Source: Achromobacter sp. UMC46 (lineage in GTDB: Bacteria; Pseudomonadota; Gammaproteobacteria; Burkholderiales; Burkholderiaceae_B). From it: a stretch of 64,000 nucleotides of DNA. Positions 31,096 through 41,760 of this stretch are shown in pieces. A model generated the notes under the pieces. It worked only from the letters and a program-made list of their open reading frames with translations, had not been told where the DNA came from and searched no databases. The position numbers were made by a program, and so were the translations under genes. Numbering within the stretch: the first letter of the stretch is position 1; every line of letters starts with the position of its first letter. The stretch is taken from NCBI RefSeq assembly GCF_014170335.1, contig NZ_LZZS01000011.1, positions 1 through 64,000 on the forward strand, read 5' to 3'.

Positions 31096-31646
31096 ACGAT
31101 CCGGTCCTGCTCTATGGCGGCAGCGCCGCATTGGCCTGCGTGCTGCTGCTGGGGGCGCTTGAAAAGCTGAAAGACCTGGCGGCGTTCTCCCGCGCCGTGG
31201 CGGCCTACGACCTCTTGCCTTCCGGCTGGAGCGGCGCATTCGCGCGGGGCTATGCGCTGGCGGAAGCCGCGGCGGGCGTCATGCTGCTGATGCCGTCGGT
31301 CCAGGCGCCGGGCGCGGCGCTGGCCTTGCTGGTGCTGGCGGTGGCGACGCTGGCGCTGGCGGTCAACCTGGCGCGCGGGCTCCGCGACATCGATTGCGGT
31401 TGCGGTGGTCCGGCATCCCGCGGGCGCGACGGCGCGCCGGGCGGCGGGCTGTCGTGGTGGCTGGTGCTGCGCAATGCGGTGCTGGCGCTATGGACGGCGC
31501 CCGTGCTGATCGCGGCGGCCGGGCAATCGCGCAGCCTGCAATGGGCGGACGCCGCCGCCGTCTTCGGCCTGGCGATGACCGCCGTGGGCCTGTATTTCAC
31601 CGCCAATCATCTCTTGGCCTCGCATCTCAAGCTGCGGAATCTTTGA
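31092..31646 (+). CDS. aauE: MauE/AauE-like membrane protein
   Basis: A 184-residue inner-membrane protein with about five helices and the conserved cysteine motif DIDCGCGG on a loop. MauE works with MauD to form or protect the disulphides of the small subunit, which is rich in cysteine. The ATG overlaps the aauB stop (ATGA). Position between the large subunit and MauD-like genes is the known order of mau and aau clusters. Confidence 0.85.
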   Translation: MNDPVLLYGGSAALACVLLLGALEKLKDLAAFSRAVAAYDLLPSGWSGAFARGYALAEAAAGVMLLMPSVQAPGAALALLVLAVATLALAVNLARGLRDIDCGCGGPASRGRDGAPGGGLSWWLVLRNAVLALWTAPVLIAAAGQSRSLQWADAAAVFGLAMTAVGLYFTANHLLASHLKLRNL

Positions 31647-31656
31647 AGGAGTTCAC

Positions 31657-32295
31657 ATGGATGCCTTGATCATTTCCAATTTCCTGCTGTGGGGCGTGGT
31701 GCTGTGCCTGGTGCTGGTCATCCTGGCCCTGTCGCGTCAGATCGGCGTGCTGTACGAGCGCGTCGCGCCGATGGGGGCGCTGACGATGGACAAGGGGCCC
31801 GCCGTGGGCGAGGCCGCGCCGCGCTTCGAACTCCCCGACTTGCTGGGCCGCCGCATCACAATCGGCGAACGTGGCCAACATAGCCAGCTGTTGTTCTTCC
31901 TGTCGCCCACGTGTCCCGTATGCAAGAAGCTGCTGCCCATCCTGAAGTCGGTCGCCAGCACGGAAAGCGCGTGGCTGCGCATTGTGCTGGCCAGCGACGG
32001 CGATATGCCGGACCACCTGGCGTTTTACAAGCGGGCTGGGCTGGAGCGCTTCCCGTACCTGTTGTCCACCGAACTGGGCATGACGTTCCAGATCAGCAAA
32101 CTGCCATACGCGGTGCTGATGGACGAGTCGGGCGTCTTGCGTGCCAAGGGCCTGATCAATTCCCGTGAGCAGCTGGAAAGCCTGTTCACGGCCAAGGAAC
32201 TGGGCGTGGCATCGGTGCAGGACTTCCTGGCCGCAGGCACGCTGGACGAGACCCGAATTTCGCGCAAGGAGAGCAGCAATGCACTGGCTGGATAA
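31657..32295 (+). CDS. aauD: MauD/AauD-like thioredoxin-fold protein
   Basis: A 212-residue membrane-anchored thiol protein. The N-terminal helix (about 5-28) anchors it, and the periplasmic thioredoxin fold carries CPVC in SPTCPVCKKLLP (about residue 86-94). Homologues are needed for correct disulphides and stability of the amine dehydrogenase small subunit. The 3' end overlaps the start of the small-subunit gene by 17 bases, suggesting coupled translation. Confidence 0.87.
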   Translation: MDALIISNFLLWGVVLCLVLVILALSRQIGVLYERVAPMGALTMDKGPAVGEAAPRFELPDLLGRRITIGERGQHSQLLFFLSPTCPVCKKLLPILKSVASTESAWLRIVLASDGDMPDHLAFYKRAGLERFPYLLSTELGMTFQISKLPYAVLMDESGVLRAKGLINSREQLESLFTAKELGVASVQDFLAAGTLDETRISRKESSNALAG

Positions 32296-32818
32296 ACTAG
32301 GCGAGCGCGCTGCGCGCTCGGTCGCGCACGCCACGTCCCGCCGCAGCGTGCTCAACCGCATCGGCAAGTTGCTGGTAGGAACGGCCTTTCTGATGCCGGT
32401 GCTTCCGGTGGCGCGATCGGCCCCTGCGGCGGCCAAGAAGCCGCAGATGGACGACACGGCCTGCGACTACTGGCGCTATTGCGCGGTGGACGGATTCCTG
32501 TGCTCGTGCTGCGGCGGCAGCATGACGTCGTGTCCGCCCGGCACGTCGCCGTCCGCCGTGTCGTGGGTGGGGACGTGCCACAATCCCCTGGATGGCAAGG
32601 ACTACCTCATCAGCTACAACGACTGCTGCGGCAAGACGGCATGCGGCAAGTGCATGTGCGCGGCGGCTGAACGCGAACGTCCGGGCTATCAGATGTTCCT
32701 GCACAACGATGTGAACTGGTGCATGTCCAACGAATCGTCGATTTTCCACTGCACGACCTCGGTGATCGTGGGGCTGGCCAAACCGCAACTGCCACCCAAG
32801 GCGTCACCAAAGCCATGA
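32279..32818 (+). CDS. aauA: Aromatic amine dehydrogenase small subunit (TTQ-bearing)
   Basis: A 179-residue periplasmic protein. A twin-arginine signal (SRRSVLNRIG at residues 20-29, then a hydrophobic stretch to about 50) suggests folded export. The mature part is very rich in cysteine, with CDYWRYC, CSCCGG and DCCGKTACGKC. By alignment with methylamine dehydrogenase from memory, W96 (SWVGTC) and W147 (NWCM) are the two tryptophans joined into tryptophan tryptophylquinone. The enzyme would oxidise phenylethylamine- or tyramine-type amines to aldehydes plus ammonia. The sequence looks closer to aromatic than methylamine dehydrogenases. Confidence 0.9.
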   Translation: MHWLDKLGERAARSVAHATSRRSVLNRIGKLLVGTAFLMPVLPVARSAPAAAKKPQMDDTACDYWRYCAVDGFLCSCCGGSMTSCPPGTSPSAVSWVGTCHNPLDGKDYLISYNDCCGKTACGKCMCAAAERERPGYQMFLHNDVNWCMSNESSIFHCTTSVIVGLAKPQLPPKASPKP

Positions 32819-33342
32819 GATCCGGGGCGCGGCGGCAGGCTGGCGCGCGCAGGGGCTTGGCCCTTGCCCTCCTGCTGTGCGCGGTGCAGGGCGCGGCGGC
32901 GCAGGAGGGCGCTGCCGGGGGCGCGGCCGACGCTGACCGCCTGCGGCAAGCCGTGCGCGCCGACTACGTTCTGCAATGCGCGGGCTGCCACCGTGTGGAC
33001 GGCCGGGGCAGCAGCCCGCACGGCATCCCGGACTTCCGCCAATCGGTCGGAGCGTTCACGCATCTGCCGACGGGCCGCGAATACCTGATCCGCGTGCCTG
33101 GCGCCGCCCATTCCCAGCTGAGCAACGCCGAACTTGCAGCGGTGCTGAACTGGGTGCTGGGCGAATTCAGCGCAGCCCAGCTGCCGGCGAATTTCCAACC
33201 CTATACCGAGGCAGAGGTCGCGGCGGCAAGGCCGAATCGCTATGACGACGTGGTGCCTGTGCGTCACAAGCTGGCAGAAACGCTGTCGTCGATGGGGTTC
33301 ACCCTGTCTGACTATTCGTATGGCAGCGACCGGAAACCGTAG
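32815..33342 (+). CDS. Mono-haem cytochrome c of the amine dehydrogenase operon
   Basis: A 175-residue exported protein. A basic N terminus and signal (LALALLLCAVQGAAA) are followed by one haem motif, CAGCH, and a HGIPDF / FTHLP region with later methionine-poor C-terminal half ending SYGSDRKP. The ATG overlaps the aauA stop (ATGA). It may accept electrons from the TTQ enzyme directly or take part in its maturation. It is too small and has only one haem, so it is not MauG. Confidence 0.8.
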   Translation: MRSGARRQAGARRGLALALLLCAVQGAAAQEGAAGGAADADRLRQAVRADYVLQCAGCHRVDGRGSSPHGIPDFRQSVGAFTHLPTGREYLIRVPGAAHSQLSNAELAAVLNWVLGEFSAAQLPANFQPYTEAEVAAARPNRYDDVVPVRHKLAETLSSMGFTLSDYSYGSDRKP

Positions 33343-33420
33343 TCCGGCCGGTAGTTAGGGGTTGTCACGGATACTCCCCCCAGACGCGCAGTGCTAGAAA
33401 GAGGCAGCACCGGAGTCGCC

Positions 33421-34374
33421 ATGTCATCATTCCTTTTGCACAGCGCGCCCAGGCATTTCCTGGATTGCGCCAGCTGGCAGGAAAGCATCAGCAGTACCTT
33501 CGTGCCACTGGAAGTATCGGCCGTGTTCCCCACGCGTTTCCGCAACAGCGTGGCGGTGGGCTGCCTGGGCTGGATGCAGGTCAGCGAATTGCACAGCAGT
33601 GCGCAGCGCGTGCGCCGCAGCAAGCTGCTGGCCGCCCGTGCCGAGGAAGCCGGCTACAAAGTCACGTTGCAACTGGCGGGCCGCAGCGAAATCCGCCAAT
33701 CCAATCGCACCGCCTTGCTGATGCCCGGGGAATGGAGCATCTACGACACCACCCGGCCGTACGAGGTCGACGTGGATGACGGCGCGCATTTCCTGGTGAT
33801 GCAGGTGCCGGGCAAGCAGACCGACGCCTGGCAGCCATACATGCAGAACGCCGTGGCCCGCACTTTCAGCGGCCAGCACGGTTGCGGCCGCATGGCGATG
33901 GACCTGCTGCGCGTTGCGTTGGGCGAACAGGCCCACTTGTCGGAAAGCGCGGCGCGCGATGCCGCCAATGCGGTGTTGCAGATGATGGGGCTGGATATCA
34001 GCGAGCGGGCAGGGGGGCTGGCCGAGCAGGACCAGGCGGGCCTGAGGCAGGCGCAGTTGCGCCGCGTCCAGCAGCACATCCTTGAAAACCTGCACGATCC
34101 GGCCTTGTCGCCGGCGTCCGCCGCCGCGGCGTTCCGGATGTCGCGGCGCTATCTTTACAACCTGTTCGCGCTGGCGGCCACCACGCCTGCCGACTTCATT
34201 CTCAGCGCCCGGCTGGAGCGCAGCCGCGACGCGCTGTGCGACGCCACGCAGTCCGTGCGGCAGATCGGCGATATTGCGTACCGGTTCGGCTTTTCCGACG
34301 CGGCGCGTTTCAGCCACGCGTTCCGCAAGCGTTACGGCGCGTCGCCGTCGGAATACCGCCGGCAGGCGCGGTAG
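33421..34374 (+). CDS. AraC family regulator (FeaR-like)
   Basis: A 317-residue activator. An N-terminal AraC-binding-like-2 domain (residues about 10-180, including LMPGEWSIYDTTRPYEV) is followed by a C-terminal double helix-turn-helix with SAAAAFRMSRRYLYNLF and IGDIAYRFGFSDAARFSHAFRKRYGASPSEYR. The architecture is that of FeaR, the activator of phenylethylamine/tyramine breakdown. It follows the cytochrome gene in the same direction after 78 bases, so it most likely activates the aldehyde-dehydrogenase/aau genes in response to the amine or its aldehyde. GGAG lies 6 bases before the ATG. Confidence 0.82.
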   Translation: MSSFLLHSAPRHFLDCASWQESISSTFVPLEVSAVFPTRFRNSVAVGCLGWMQVSELHSSAQRVRRSKLLAARAEEAGYKVTLQLAGRSEIRQSNRTALLMPGEWSIYDTTRPYEVDVDDGAHFLVMQVPGKQTDAWQPYMQNAVARTFSGQHGCGRMAMDLLRVALGEQAHLSESAARDAANAVLQMMGLDISERAGGLAEQDQAGLRQAQLRRVQQHILENLHDPALSPASAAAAFRMSRRYLYNLFALAATTPADFILSARLERSRDALCDATQSVRQIGDIAYRFGFSDAARFSHAFRKRYGASPSEYRRQAR

Positions 34375-34406
34375 CGCTGCCCGCGGGGATCAACGCTGCC
34401 CGGGAA

Positions 34407-35081
34407 TCAGAGCAGCTCTTCGTTGATCAGGTCTTCCTTGCCGTAGAACTTCACGCCGATATGGATGCGGTCGCGGCCTTGCGAGCGGCGGTGGCGGTTG
34501 GTGTCGCGCAGGGAATAGACGCAGCCGCAATATTCCTGTTGGTAGAAGTTCTCGCGCTTGCTGATTTCGATCATGCGGGCAGACCCGCCGCCCTTGCGCC
34601 AGTTGTAGGTCCAATAGACCAGGTCGTCGTAGCGGGCCGCCGCGCGTTCGCCGCAACCGTTGATCTGGTTCATGTCTTTCCAGCGCGAGATGCCAAGCGA
34701 ACTGGTGATGGTGTCGAACCCGTGCTCGTGCGCGTACAGCGCGGTGCGTTCGAAGCGCATGTCGAAGCAGGCCGTGCAGCGTTCGCCGCGTTCGGGGGCG
34801 TCTTCCATGCCCTTCACGCGATCGAACCAGTTGTCCATGTCGTAATCGGCATCGATGAATTCGATGCCGTGCTGTTCGGCGAAGCGGATGTTTTCCTGCT
34901 TGCGGATCTCGTACTCTTTGACCGGATGGATGTTCGGGTTGTAGAAGTAGATCGCGTAATCGATGCCGGAGGCCGTCATGGCTTCCATGACTTCGCCGGA
35001 ACAGGGCGCGCAGCACGAGTGCATCAGCACCTTGCTGCGGCCAGCGGGAAGGTCAAGCGTGGGGCGGACGAGTTCGGACAT
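34407..35081 (-). CDS. queH: Epoxyqueuosine reductase QueH
   Basis: A 224-residue enzyme of the DUF208 family that reduces epoxyqueuosine to queuosine in tRNA. Seen are the paired cysteines in [12 protein letters not shown], the CTACFDMR block, [11 protein letters not shown] and the C-terminal [10 protein letters not shown], all putative metal or iron-sulphur ligands. ATG 35081 is preferred over TTG 35090. It is convergent with the FeaR-like gene (stop codons 32 bases apart) and lies downstream of glnE on the same strand. Confidence 0.93.
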   Translation of the reverse strand: MSELVRPTLDLPAGRSKVLMHSCCAPCSGEVMEAMTASGIDYAIYFYNPNIHPVKEYEIRKQENIRFAEQHGIEFIDADYDMDNWFDRVKGMEDAPERGERCTACFDMRFERTALYAHEHGFDTITSSLGISRWKDMNQINGCGERAAARYDDLVYWTYNWRKGGGSARMIEISKRENFYQQEYCGCVYSLRDTNRHRRSQGRDRIHIGVKFYGKEDLINEELL

Positions 35082-35146
35082 GGCTTGCAAGCGGAAAAGG
35101 CGGAAAACCCCTTATTTTACCGCGAGTTGCCGCCCGTCGGGAGGGG

Positions 35147-37912
35147 CTAGCCCAGCACGGCGTCCCATAGCTCGCGCACCGCCGCGCGTTCGTCCACCAA
35201 TTGTTCCGGCCCGACCCGCGCTTTTTCCACGCCCTGCATGCGCAGCTGATGCTGCACGCGGCGCAAGATGCGATAGGCGTCGCCGGCGCGCGCGGCCAGC
35301 TCGGGCGGGATCAGGCCGGACTCGCCGGCCAGGCGCAGCAGGGTGATATTGCCCAGGTTGCGCACCAGCACCGGATGGGTGCCCGCGTAGCACAGCACCA
35401 GGTACTGCGTGACGAATTCCACGTCGACCATGCCGCCCCGGTCATGCTTCAGGTCGAACTTCTGGCTGGTGTTCGGATGGCCGGCGTTGATCTTTTCACG
35501 CATGGCCAGCACTTCGGCGCGCAGCGCGGCCTGGTCGCGGGGCTGCACCAGGATGGCTTCGCGGATTTTCTCGAAGCGGGCGCCCACGTTGGCGTCGCCC
35601 GCGGCATGGCGCGCACGCGTCAACGCCTGGTGTTCCCAGGCCCAGGCATGCTTGTTCTGGTATTCCTCGAAAGCTTCCATCGAGACGGCCAGCAACCCGG
35701 CGTCGCCGTCCGGCCGCAGACGCAGGTCTACCTCGTAGAGCCGGCCGGAGGACGTCATGGTCGACAGCCACGACGTCATGCGCCGGCCAAGTTTCGCGTA
35801 GACCTCGGCCGCGTCCTCGCGCGAATCATCGAACAGGAACACCAGGTCCAGGTCAGAGGCATAGCCCAGTTCCTTGCCGCCCAGCTTGCCGTAGGCGATG
35901 ACGGCGAAATGCGGCAGTGCGCCAGGCACCTTGTTCACCAGCGGCCACGCACGGCGGATGGTCTCGGTCAGCAGCAGGTCGGCCAGCGCGGACAACTGGT
36001 CCGCCAGTTTCTCCACCGTCAGCTCGCCTTCCAGATCCTGCGCCAGCAACTGGAAGCTGGCCTGGCGCTGCACATCGCGCATCAGGTTCATCTGGCGCTC
36101 GATGTCGGGATCGCCATCGGGCAGCCGGCAGGCGTCCAGGTCGGCGGTCAGTTGCCGGGCGATCTGCGTGAAATCCAGCGGTTCGAACAGCGTGCGCCAA
36201 TCGATCAGGCTGTCCAGCAGCAACGGGTGCTGGGTCAGGTATTGCGCGGCCCAGGGGCTGGCGGCGACCATCCGCGCGACGCGCGCCAACGTGTCCGGGT
36301 ATTCGGCCAGCAGCGCCAGATAAGCGCTGCGCTGTGCGATTTTCTCGATCAGGTCGAAGAGGCGGATGGCCGCATCCAGCGGCGCCGGGGTCTGGCGCGC
36401 GGCGCGCAGGGCGGCGGGCAGCAGGGCTTCCATGCGGCGGCGGCTGCTATCAGGCAGGCTGCGCACGCGGTGGCTGCCCAGCAGGGTTTCGGTGCGGCGC
36501 AGCAGGTCCTGCGCCTCGTCGCCGAAGGCCTGGCGGATCTGTTCGGCCAATTCGCATTCGTCGTCGGGCGTGTCGGGGGCGTCGTCCGCCGGCGTGCTGG
36601 TATCTTCGGCGTCGCCCATGCCCACCATGCGGAATACGTTGCGGAAGGTCTGCGAGACGAACTTGCGGTGCTCGGTAAGCGTGCTTTCGAAATCTTCCGG
36701 GCTCATGCCCAATGCGGCGGCCAGCGCGGCGCGCTGGGCCGGATCGCCGGGCAGCAGGTGGGTCTGTTCGTCTTCGCGGTACTGCAAAGCGTGTTCGGTG
36801 CGGCGCAGGTAGCGGTAGGCTTGTTCCAGCCGCCGCGCGTCCTCTTCCGGCACGAGGCCCGCCAGTTGCTCGGCGTGCAGCGCTTCCAGCAGGCCGCGCT
36901 TTTGCAGCGCGGGCATGCGGCCGCCGCGGATCAACTGGGCCAGTTGCACCACGAACTCGATCTCGCGGATGCCGCCGTCGCCCAACTTGATGTTGTTGGC
37001 GCTGTCGATGCCGTTGCGCGCCATGGCGCGACGCTGCCAGTCCTGACGGATGCGCTCGCGCAGCGCACGCAGCGCGGCCAGCGCGTCAAAGTCAAAATAC
37101 TTGCGGTAGACGAAAGGCACGCGCAGGCTTTCCAGCTGCCGGGCCTGCGGCGCGCTGTCGCTGCCTTCGAAGGCCTGGGCCGGCATCAGGCGGGCCTTCA
37201 GCCAGGCGTAGCGTTCCCATTCGCGGCCTTGGCCGATCAGGTAGTGCTCAAGCGCGTCCAGGCTCCAGGCCAGCGGACCGGAGTCGCCGTCGGGGCGCAG
37301 GCGCAGGTCGGTGCGGAAGACCTGGCCATTGGCGTCCACCTCGGAGATGACCGGCATCATGCGCCGCGTCAGGCGGCCGTAGAACTCGTGGTGGCTGATT
37401 CGGCGCGGGCCGTCCGTGTCGCCTTCCTCGCCATACAGCATGATCAGGTCGATGTCGGACGACACGTTCAGTTCGCAACCGCCCAGCTTGCCCATGCCCA
37501 CAATCAGCATTTCCTGGGGCTTGCCGGTGGCGGGGTCGCGCGGCACGCCATGCACGGCCGCCAGTTCCGCCGCCACGCTGCGGTAGGCCGCCGCCACCGC
37601 GATGTCGGCCAGCGCGGTCATCGCCCCGACCACTTCTTCCAGATCGGCCTGGCCGGCAAGATCGCGCACGATCAGCGCGCTGAATACCCGTTCGCGCAGT
37701 TTGCGCAGCACCATGCGGCACGTGTCCACCGGCAGCGTGGCGGGCGCGTCGGGCCCCGCCAGTTCAGACTGCCATTGCGTCAGGCGCGCCGGCGTGACCG
37801 GCTGCTGCACGGCATCGGCCAGCCAGGCGGCCAGGTCGGGGTGGGCATCCAGACGGCGGCGCAAGTGACCGGACCAGGCAAGGGCGGGGGCAAGCATAGG
37901 GGACGATGACAT
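35147..37912 (-). CDS. glnE: Bifunctional glutamine synthetase adenylyltransferase/deadenylylase GlnE
   Basis: A 921-residue enzyme that adenylylates and deadenylylates glutamine synthetase under PII control. It has two nucleotidyltransferase domains: [18 protein letters not shown] near residues 139-156 (deadenylylation half) and [18 protein letters not shown] near 675-695 (adenylylation half), each followed by [15 protein letters not shown] strands and [16 protein letters not shown] helices. The start at 37912 gives [11 protein letters not shown]; 38 codons further up overlap the divergent yhdP gene and are unlikely. Confidence 0.95.
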   Translation of the reverse strand: MSSSPMLAPALAWSGHLRRRLDAHPDLAAWLADAVQQPVTPARLTQWQSELAGPDAPATLPVDTCRMVLRKLRERVFSALIVRDLAGQADLEEVVGAMTALADIAVAAAYRSVAAELAAVHGVPRDPATGKPQEMLIVGMGKLGGCELNVSSDIDLIMLYGEEGDTDGPRRISHHEFYGRLTRRMMPVISEVDANGQVFRTDLRLRPDGDSGPLAWSLDALEHYLIGQGREWERYAWLKARLMPAQAFEGSDSAPQARQLESLRVPFVYRKYFDFDALAALRALRERIRQDWQRRAMARNGIDSANNIKLGDGGIREIEFVVQLAQLIRGGRMPALQKRGLLEALHAEQLAGLVPEEDARRLEQAYRYLRRTEHALQYREDEQTHLLPGDPAQRAALAAALGMSPEDFESTLTEHRKFVSQTFRNVFRMVGMGDAEDTSTPADDAPDTPDDECELAEQIRQAFGDEAQDLLRRTETLLGSHRVRSLPDSSRRRMEALLPAALRAARQTPAPLDAAIRLFDLIEKIAQRSAYLALLAEYPDTLARVARMVAASPWAAQYLTQHPLLLDSLIDWRTLFEPLDFTQIARQLTADLDACRLPDGDPDIERQMNLMRDVQRQASFQLLAQDLEGELTVEKLADQLSALADLLLTETIRRAWPLVNKVPGALPHFAVIAYGKLGGKELGYASDLDLVFLFDDSREDAAEVYAKLGRRMTSWLSTMTSSGRLYEVDLRLRPDGDAGLLAVSMEAFEEYQNKHAWAWEHQALTRARHAAGDANVGARFEKIREAILVQPRDQAALRAEVLAMREKINAGHPNTSQKFDLKHDRGGMVDVEFVTQYLVLCYAGTHPVLVRNLGNITLLRLAGESGLIPPELAARAGDAYRILRRVQHQLRMQGVEKARVGPEQLVDERAAVRELWDAVLG

Positions 37913-38000
37913 GGCGTAAGGGCGGCAGACGAATGGGCGCGTTTCAGGTATAAGTGGGGACGATACCGCAAGACATCTTCTCCTGCCCACCACACGACCC

Positions 38001-41000
38001 GTGTCTGTTTCAAATACCGCTCCCACGCCGCACGCGCGTCGCGTGCTCTGCTGCCTGTTTTGGGTCGCGCTGACTATTTATGGCGTGGTGGCCATCGGGT
38101 TCCTGGGCGTGCGTTACTGGGTGTTGCCTCGGGTGGACCAATGGCGTCCGCAGATCGAGGCCTACGCCAGCAAGGCGCTGGGCGCCCGGGTCGAGATCGG
38201 CGGCATCCAGGCCAATTGGCAGGGGTTGAATCCCAAGCTGGATCTTACCGCCGTGCAGGTGTTCGACGACGACGCGGCCCCGGTATTGACGCTGCCCTCC
38301 GTGTCCGCCGTGCTGGCGTGGCGCAGCATCCTGGCGCTGTCGCCCACGCTGGTTCGCTTGCGGGTTGAAAAACCGGAACTGACGCTACGTCGCGATCCCG
38401 CCAACCATCTGTGGGTGGCCGGGCAGGACATCGACCTGAACGTCAGCGACCACCAGTCAGACTTGAATCACCCGGCCTTGCGGTGGCTGGTCGCGCAGCG
38501 GGAATTGCTGATACGCGACGCCACCATCGTCTGGCAGGACGATTTGCGCCAGGCGCCGGCGCTGACCTTGAACGGCGTGGATTTCCTGATGCGCAACGGC
38601 AGCTTGTCGCATCGCTTCGTGCTGCGGGCTTCCGCGGGCGATGCGCTGGCTCGCAAGGTGGAACTGCGTGGCGAATTCAACCGCAGCCTGTTCACCGCCA
38701 ACGCCGCGAATGCCGCGAACTGGAGCGGGCAGCTCTACGCCGAACTGGATGACGTCGAACCGCTGGCCTGGTCGCCCTGGGTCAGGCCGCCGCCCGTCGC
38801 GGGCCGGATAGCGGGCCGGGCATGGCTGCAGCTTGACCGTGGCAAGTTCACCGAACTGACGTCGGACGTTGCCGTCAGGGGCGTGGACTGGTCGGCGGGA
38901 AAGGACGGCCCCGCCGTGCGTGGCGGCTCGGCCCGGGTCCGCGTACAGGGCCGGCCCGGCGATTTCATGCAGGTCGACGGCGTCCCGCTAGCCCGCAGCT
39001 CGGGGGCGGCGGACGTCTCGGTCAAGGGGGCGGTGCAGCAGCTGCGCGTCACGTTGCCCGGCGTGTTCGAAGAACCCACCCTGGCGGCGCGCGAAATCTC
39101 GCTGGACGCCCAGGTCAAGGGTCCGGACGCGCAGAACTGGTTCGTGGACGTGGCGCAACTGCAAGTGGTCAATGATGACCTGGACGTGCGCCTGCAGGGC
39201 CAATGGCGGCGCGAAGGCAAGACGGCGGCGGGCAGCGTGGACATGCGCGGCACGATGGTGCGCGGGTCGATGTCGGCCATTCACCGCTATCTGCCCCTGG
39301 AGGTCAACGCGGACGCTCGCGAGTGGCTGGCCATCGGCTTGCCGGCAGGCGAGATGCGGTCCGCCGCCATTACGCTAAAAGGGGACCTGGACGACTTTCC
39401 ATTCAGTTCGCCGGGTGCCGCGGGTGAGTTCGTGATCGCAGGCGCTTACACCGGGGCCAAGGTGGACTACGCGCCGGCAGGGCCGCATCGCAAGGGCTGG
39501 CCCGTGCTGGAAAACCTGTCGGGCAGCTTCCGCATCGACAAAGTGAGCTTGGCGCTGGACAGCCCGGGCGGCGCCATCGCGCATACCGGTCCGGGCCAGA
39601 CGGTCAACCTGGGCACGGTGACGGCGACGATTCCCGATATGGACCATAACGCCGAACTGCGGCTTGATGGCGAGACCTCGGGCCCGGTGCCGGCCTATCT
39701 GGCGATGGCGGCGAATTCGCCGTTGGGCGAGCTGCTGGACGGCGCCTTGGACGAGGCCCGCGGCACCGGCGACTGGCGCATGCCGCTGAAGCTGAAGGTG
39801 CCGCTGATGAACACCGACGACACCGAGGTCCAGGGACGCATCGTATTCGGGGACAACACCTTCACCTTCATGCCCGAAATGCCCTTGCTGAGCCAGATGC
39901 ACGGCGATCTGGAATTCTCCGAAAAAGGCGTCCAGGCCAAGGATATCCGCGCCCAGTTCCTGGGCGGGCCGGTGAAGATCTTCGGCACGCTGGCGCAAAG
40001 TTCCGACGTCTTGCGTTTCGAGGGCACCCTGGCCGGCTCCGGGCTGTCGCAACTGAGCCAGAGCCCGTCCCTGTCGCGCTTTAGCGGCAAGGCGGCATAC
40101 AAGGGCCGCGTGGGATACCAGAAGGGCGGTTCGGTCGAGATCTCGATGGAATCCGACCTGGCCGGCATGGCGATCGATATGCCGGCGCCTGCCGGCAAGC
40201 CCGCCTCGTCATCCCAATTGCTGAAGCTGCAATGGGGCGCGGCGCAGGACCGTGGCGCCAAGGGCCGCCGCTGGCTGACGGCCAGCCTGGGCGACAACGT
40301 CAATGCGCTGTTCGAACGCGATCCCGGCGATGCCGCCCCGGCCTACTTCGCCCGAGGCGCGTTGGGCATCGGGCGCCCCGCCAGCTTGCCCGAGCGCGGG
40401 ATGAGCCTGAACGCCAGCCTGCCGGAACTGGACATGGACACTTGGGAAACCGTGCTGGACGGGTTCGATACGCCGGCGGGCAAGGGCGGGGCCAAGAAAG
40501 CGGCATCGAAGCCCGTCTTCCCGCAACCCGAGCGCATCAGCCTGGCGACGGGTTTGCTGCGCGCCAGCGGCTATACGCTGAACGACCTGACGCTGTATGC
40601 GACGCGGCCCGGGCCCGCGCAGTGGCGGGTCGATATCGAATCGCGCCAGGCGGCAGGGTCGTTGGAATGGCGGGAGGCCTCGGGCGCGATCGCAGGCCAG
40701 ATCACCGCCCGCATGAAGCATCTGTCGTTCGGCGGCGCCGACGACTCCAACGAGGCCGACAAAGCCCTGGCGTCCGGCAATGATTTGTCGGATATCCCGG
40801 CGATCGATCTGCAGGCCAAGGAGTTCCTCCTGTATGGCAAGAACGTGGGCGAGCTTCAAGTGGTCGGCACCAACCTGGAGCGCGGCCGGCAATGGCGCCT
40901 GGACAAGCTGTCGATCACCAATGACGCCGCGAATCTGAACGCCACGGGCAGTTGGCGCCTGGAAGGGCCCGACCGGGGGCTGACCGTGGACGCCACGGCA

Positions 41001-41693
41001 AAATTCGTCGACCTGGGCAAGTTCATGACGCAGATCGGTTTCGAGGGCATGGTGTCCGGCGGCGAAGGCTCGGCGGTGGGCAAGGCGACGTGGCGCAACC
41101 TGCCCTGGACCCACAATATCGCGGACGTGGCGGGCGAGGTCGACATCAGCCTGGACAAGGGCCGCTTCATGCATGTGAATTCCCGCACGGCACGGCTGCT
41201 GGAATTGCTGTCGCTGCAATCGCTGCAGCGGTTGGCGCGGCTGGACGTGAATCCGACCAATCTGCTGCGCGACGGGTTCCCGTTCGACACCATCCGCGGG
41301 CGCGTGAAGATGGCGGACGGGTCGATGTCCACCGAAGGCTACAAGATCAACGGGCCGGTAGCCACGATCGTCCTGGCGGGTGGCGTCAATATCATCCGCG
41401 AGCGCTGGGACCTGACGGCGGTCGTGATTCCGAACCTGGACGCCAGCGGTGCGGCCATGGTGACGGCGCTGGCCGTGAATCCGCTGATCGGCCTGGGCGC
41501 GTTCGTCACGCAATGGCTGCTGAAGCAACCGCTGGCGCGGGCGATGACCATGGAGTATTCGGTGACCGGCAACTGGGACGATCCCAAGATCGAGCCGATC
41601 GACGGGGCGGGCAGGGCGCCGGACAAGCAAACGCCGCGGCCCGCCGATTCGACGCCCCGCCGCAGCCCGATGTCGCCCTATATCGAGCACTGA
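38001..41693 (+). CDS. yhdP: YhdP family AsmA-like envelope protein
   Basis: A 1230-residue inner-membrane-anchored protein with one N-terminal helix (about 15-38) and a very long periplasmic part of AsmA-like beta-groove repeats. The start of the mature part, [26 protein letters not shown], the [11 protein letters not shown] block and the C-terminal [27 protein letters not shown] are typical. YhdP in E. coli takes part in phospholipid transport to the outer membrane. Start codon is GTG. It is divergent from glnE, 88 bases away. Confidence 0.9.
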   Translation: MSVSNTAPTPHARRVLCCLFWVALTIYGVVAIGFLGVRYWVLPRVDQWRPQIEAYASKALGARVEIGGIQANWQGLNPKLDLTAVQVFDDDAAPVLTLPSVSAVLAWRSILALSPTLVRLRVEKPELTLRRDPANHLWVAGQDIDLNVSDHQSDLNHPALRWLVAQRELLIRDATIVWQDDLRQAPALTLNGVDFLMRNGSLSHRFVLRASAGDALARKVELRGEFNRSLFTANAANAANWSGQLYAELDDVEPLAWSPWVRPPPVAGRIAGRAWLQLDRGKFTELTSDVAVRGVDWSAGKDGPAVRGGSARVRVQGRPGDFMQVDGVPLARSSGAADVSVKGAVQQLRVTLPGVFEEPTLAAREISLDAQVKGPDAQNWFVDVAQLQVVNDDLDVRLQGQWRREGKTAAGSVDMRGTMVRGSMSAIHRYLPLEVNADAREWLAIGLPAGEMRSAAITLKGDLDDFPFSSPGAAGEFVIAGAYTGAKVDYAPAGPHRKGWPVLENLSGSFRIDKVSLALDSPGGAIAHTGPGQTVNLGTVTATIPDMDHNAELRLDGETSGPVPAYLAMAANSPLGELLDGALDEARGTGDWRMPLKLKVPLMNTDDTEVQGRIVFGDNTFTFMPEMPLLSQMHGDLEFSEKGVQAKDIRAQFLGGPVKIFGTLAQSSDVLRFEGTLAGSGLSQLSQSPSLSRFSGKAAYKGRVGYQKGGSVEISMESDLAGMAIDMPAPAGKPASSSQLLKLQWGAAQDRGAKGRRWLTASLGDNVNALFERDPGDAAPAYFARGALGIGRPASLPERGMSLNASLPELDMDTWETVLDGFDTPAGKGGAKKAASKPVFPQPERISLATGLLRASGYTLNDLTLYATRPGPAQWRVDIESRQAAGSLEWREASGAIAGQITARMKHLSFGGADDSNEADKALASGNDLSDIPAIDLQAKEFLLYGKNVGELQVVGTNLERGRQWRLDKLSITNDAANLNATGSWRLEGPDRGLTVDATAKFVDLGKFMTQIGFEGMVSGGEGSAVGKATWRNLPWTHNIADVAGEVDISLDKGRFMHVNSRTARLLELLSLQSLQRLARLDVNPTNLLRDGFPFDTIRGRVKMADGSMSTEGYKINGPVATIVLAGGVNIIRERWDLTAVVIPNLDASGAAMVTALAVNPLIGLGAFVTQWLLKQPLARAMTMEYSVTGNWDDPKIEPIDGAGRAPDKQTPRPADSTPRRSPMSPYIEH

Positions 41694-41710
41694 ACCGAAT
41701 AATTTTCCCG

Positions 41711-41748
41711 CCCATGAAAAAACCGCCTGACGGCGGCTTTTTCATGGG
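41711..41748. terminator. Bidirectional terminator between yhdP and rho
   Basis: CCCATGAAAAA..CCGCC pairs with GGCGG..TTTTTCATGGG across loop TGAC. A run on one side and T run on the other let it end both yhdP (plus) and rho (minus). Confidence 0.88.
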
Positions 41749-41760
41749 GCAAGACCTGTC

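Noticed and set aside
32719..33342. The cytochrome as MauG
   Set aside because: It has a single CxxCH motif and about half the MauG length.
35201..37909. A 902-codon frame antisense to glnE
   Set aside because: It is a shadow of a GC-rich gene with strong third-position bias; composition is dominated by Gln, His, Arg and Gly and no domain is visible.
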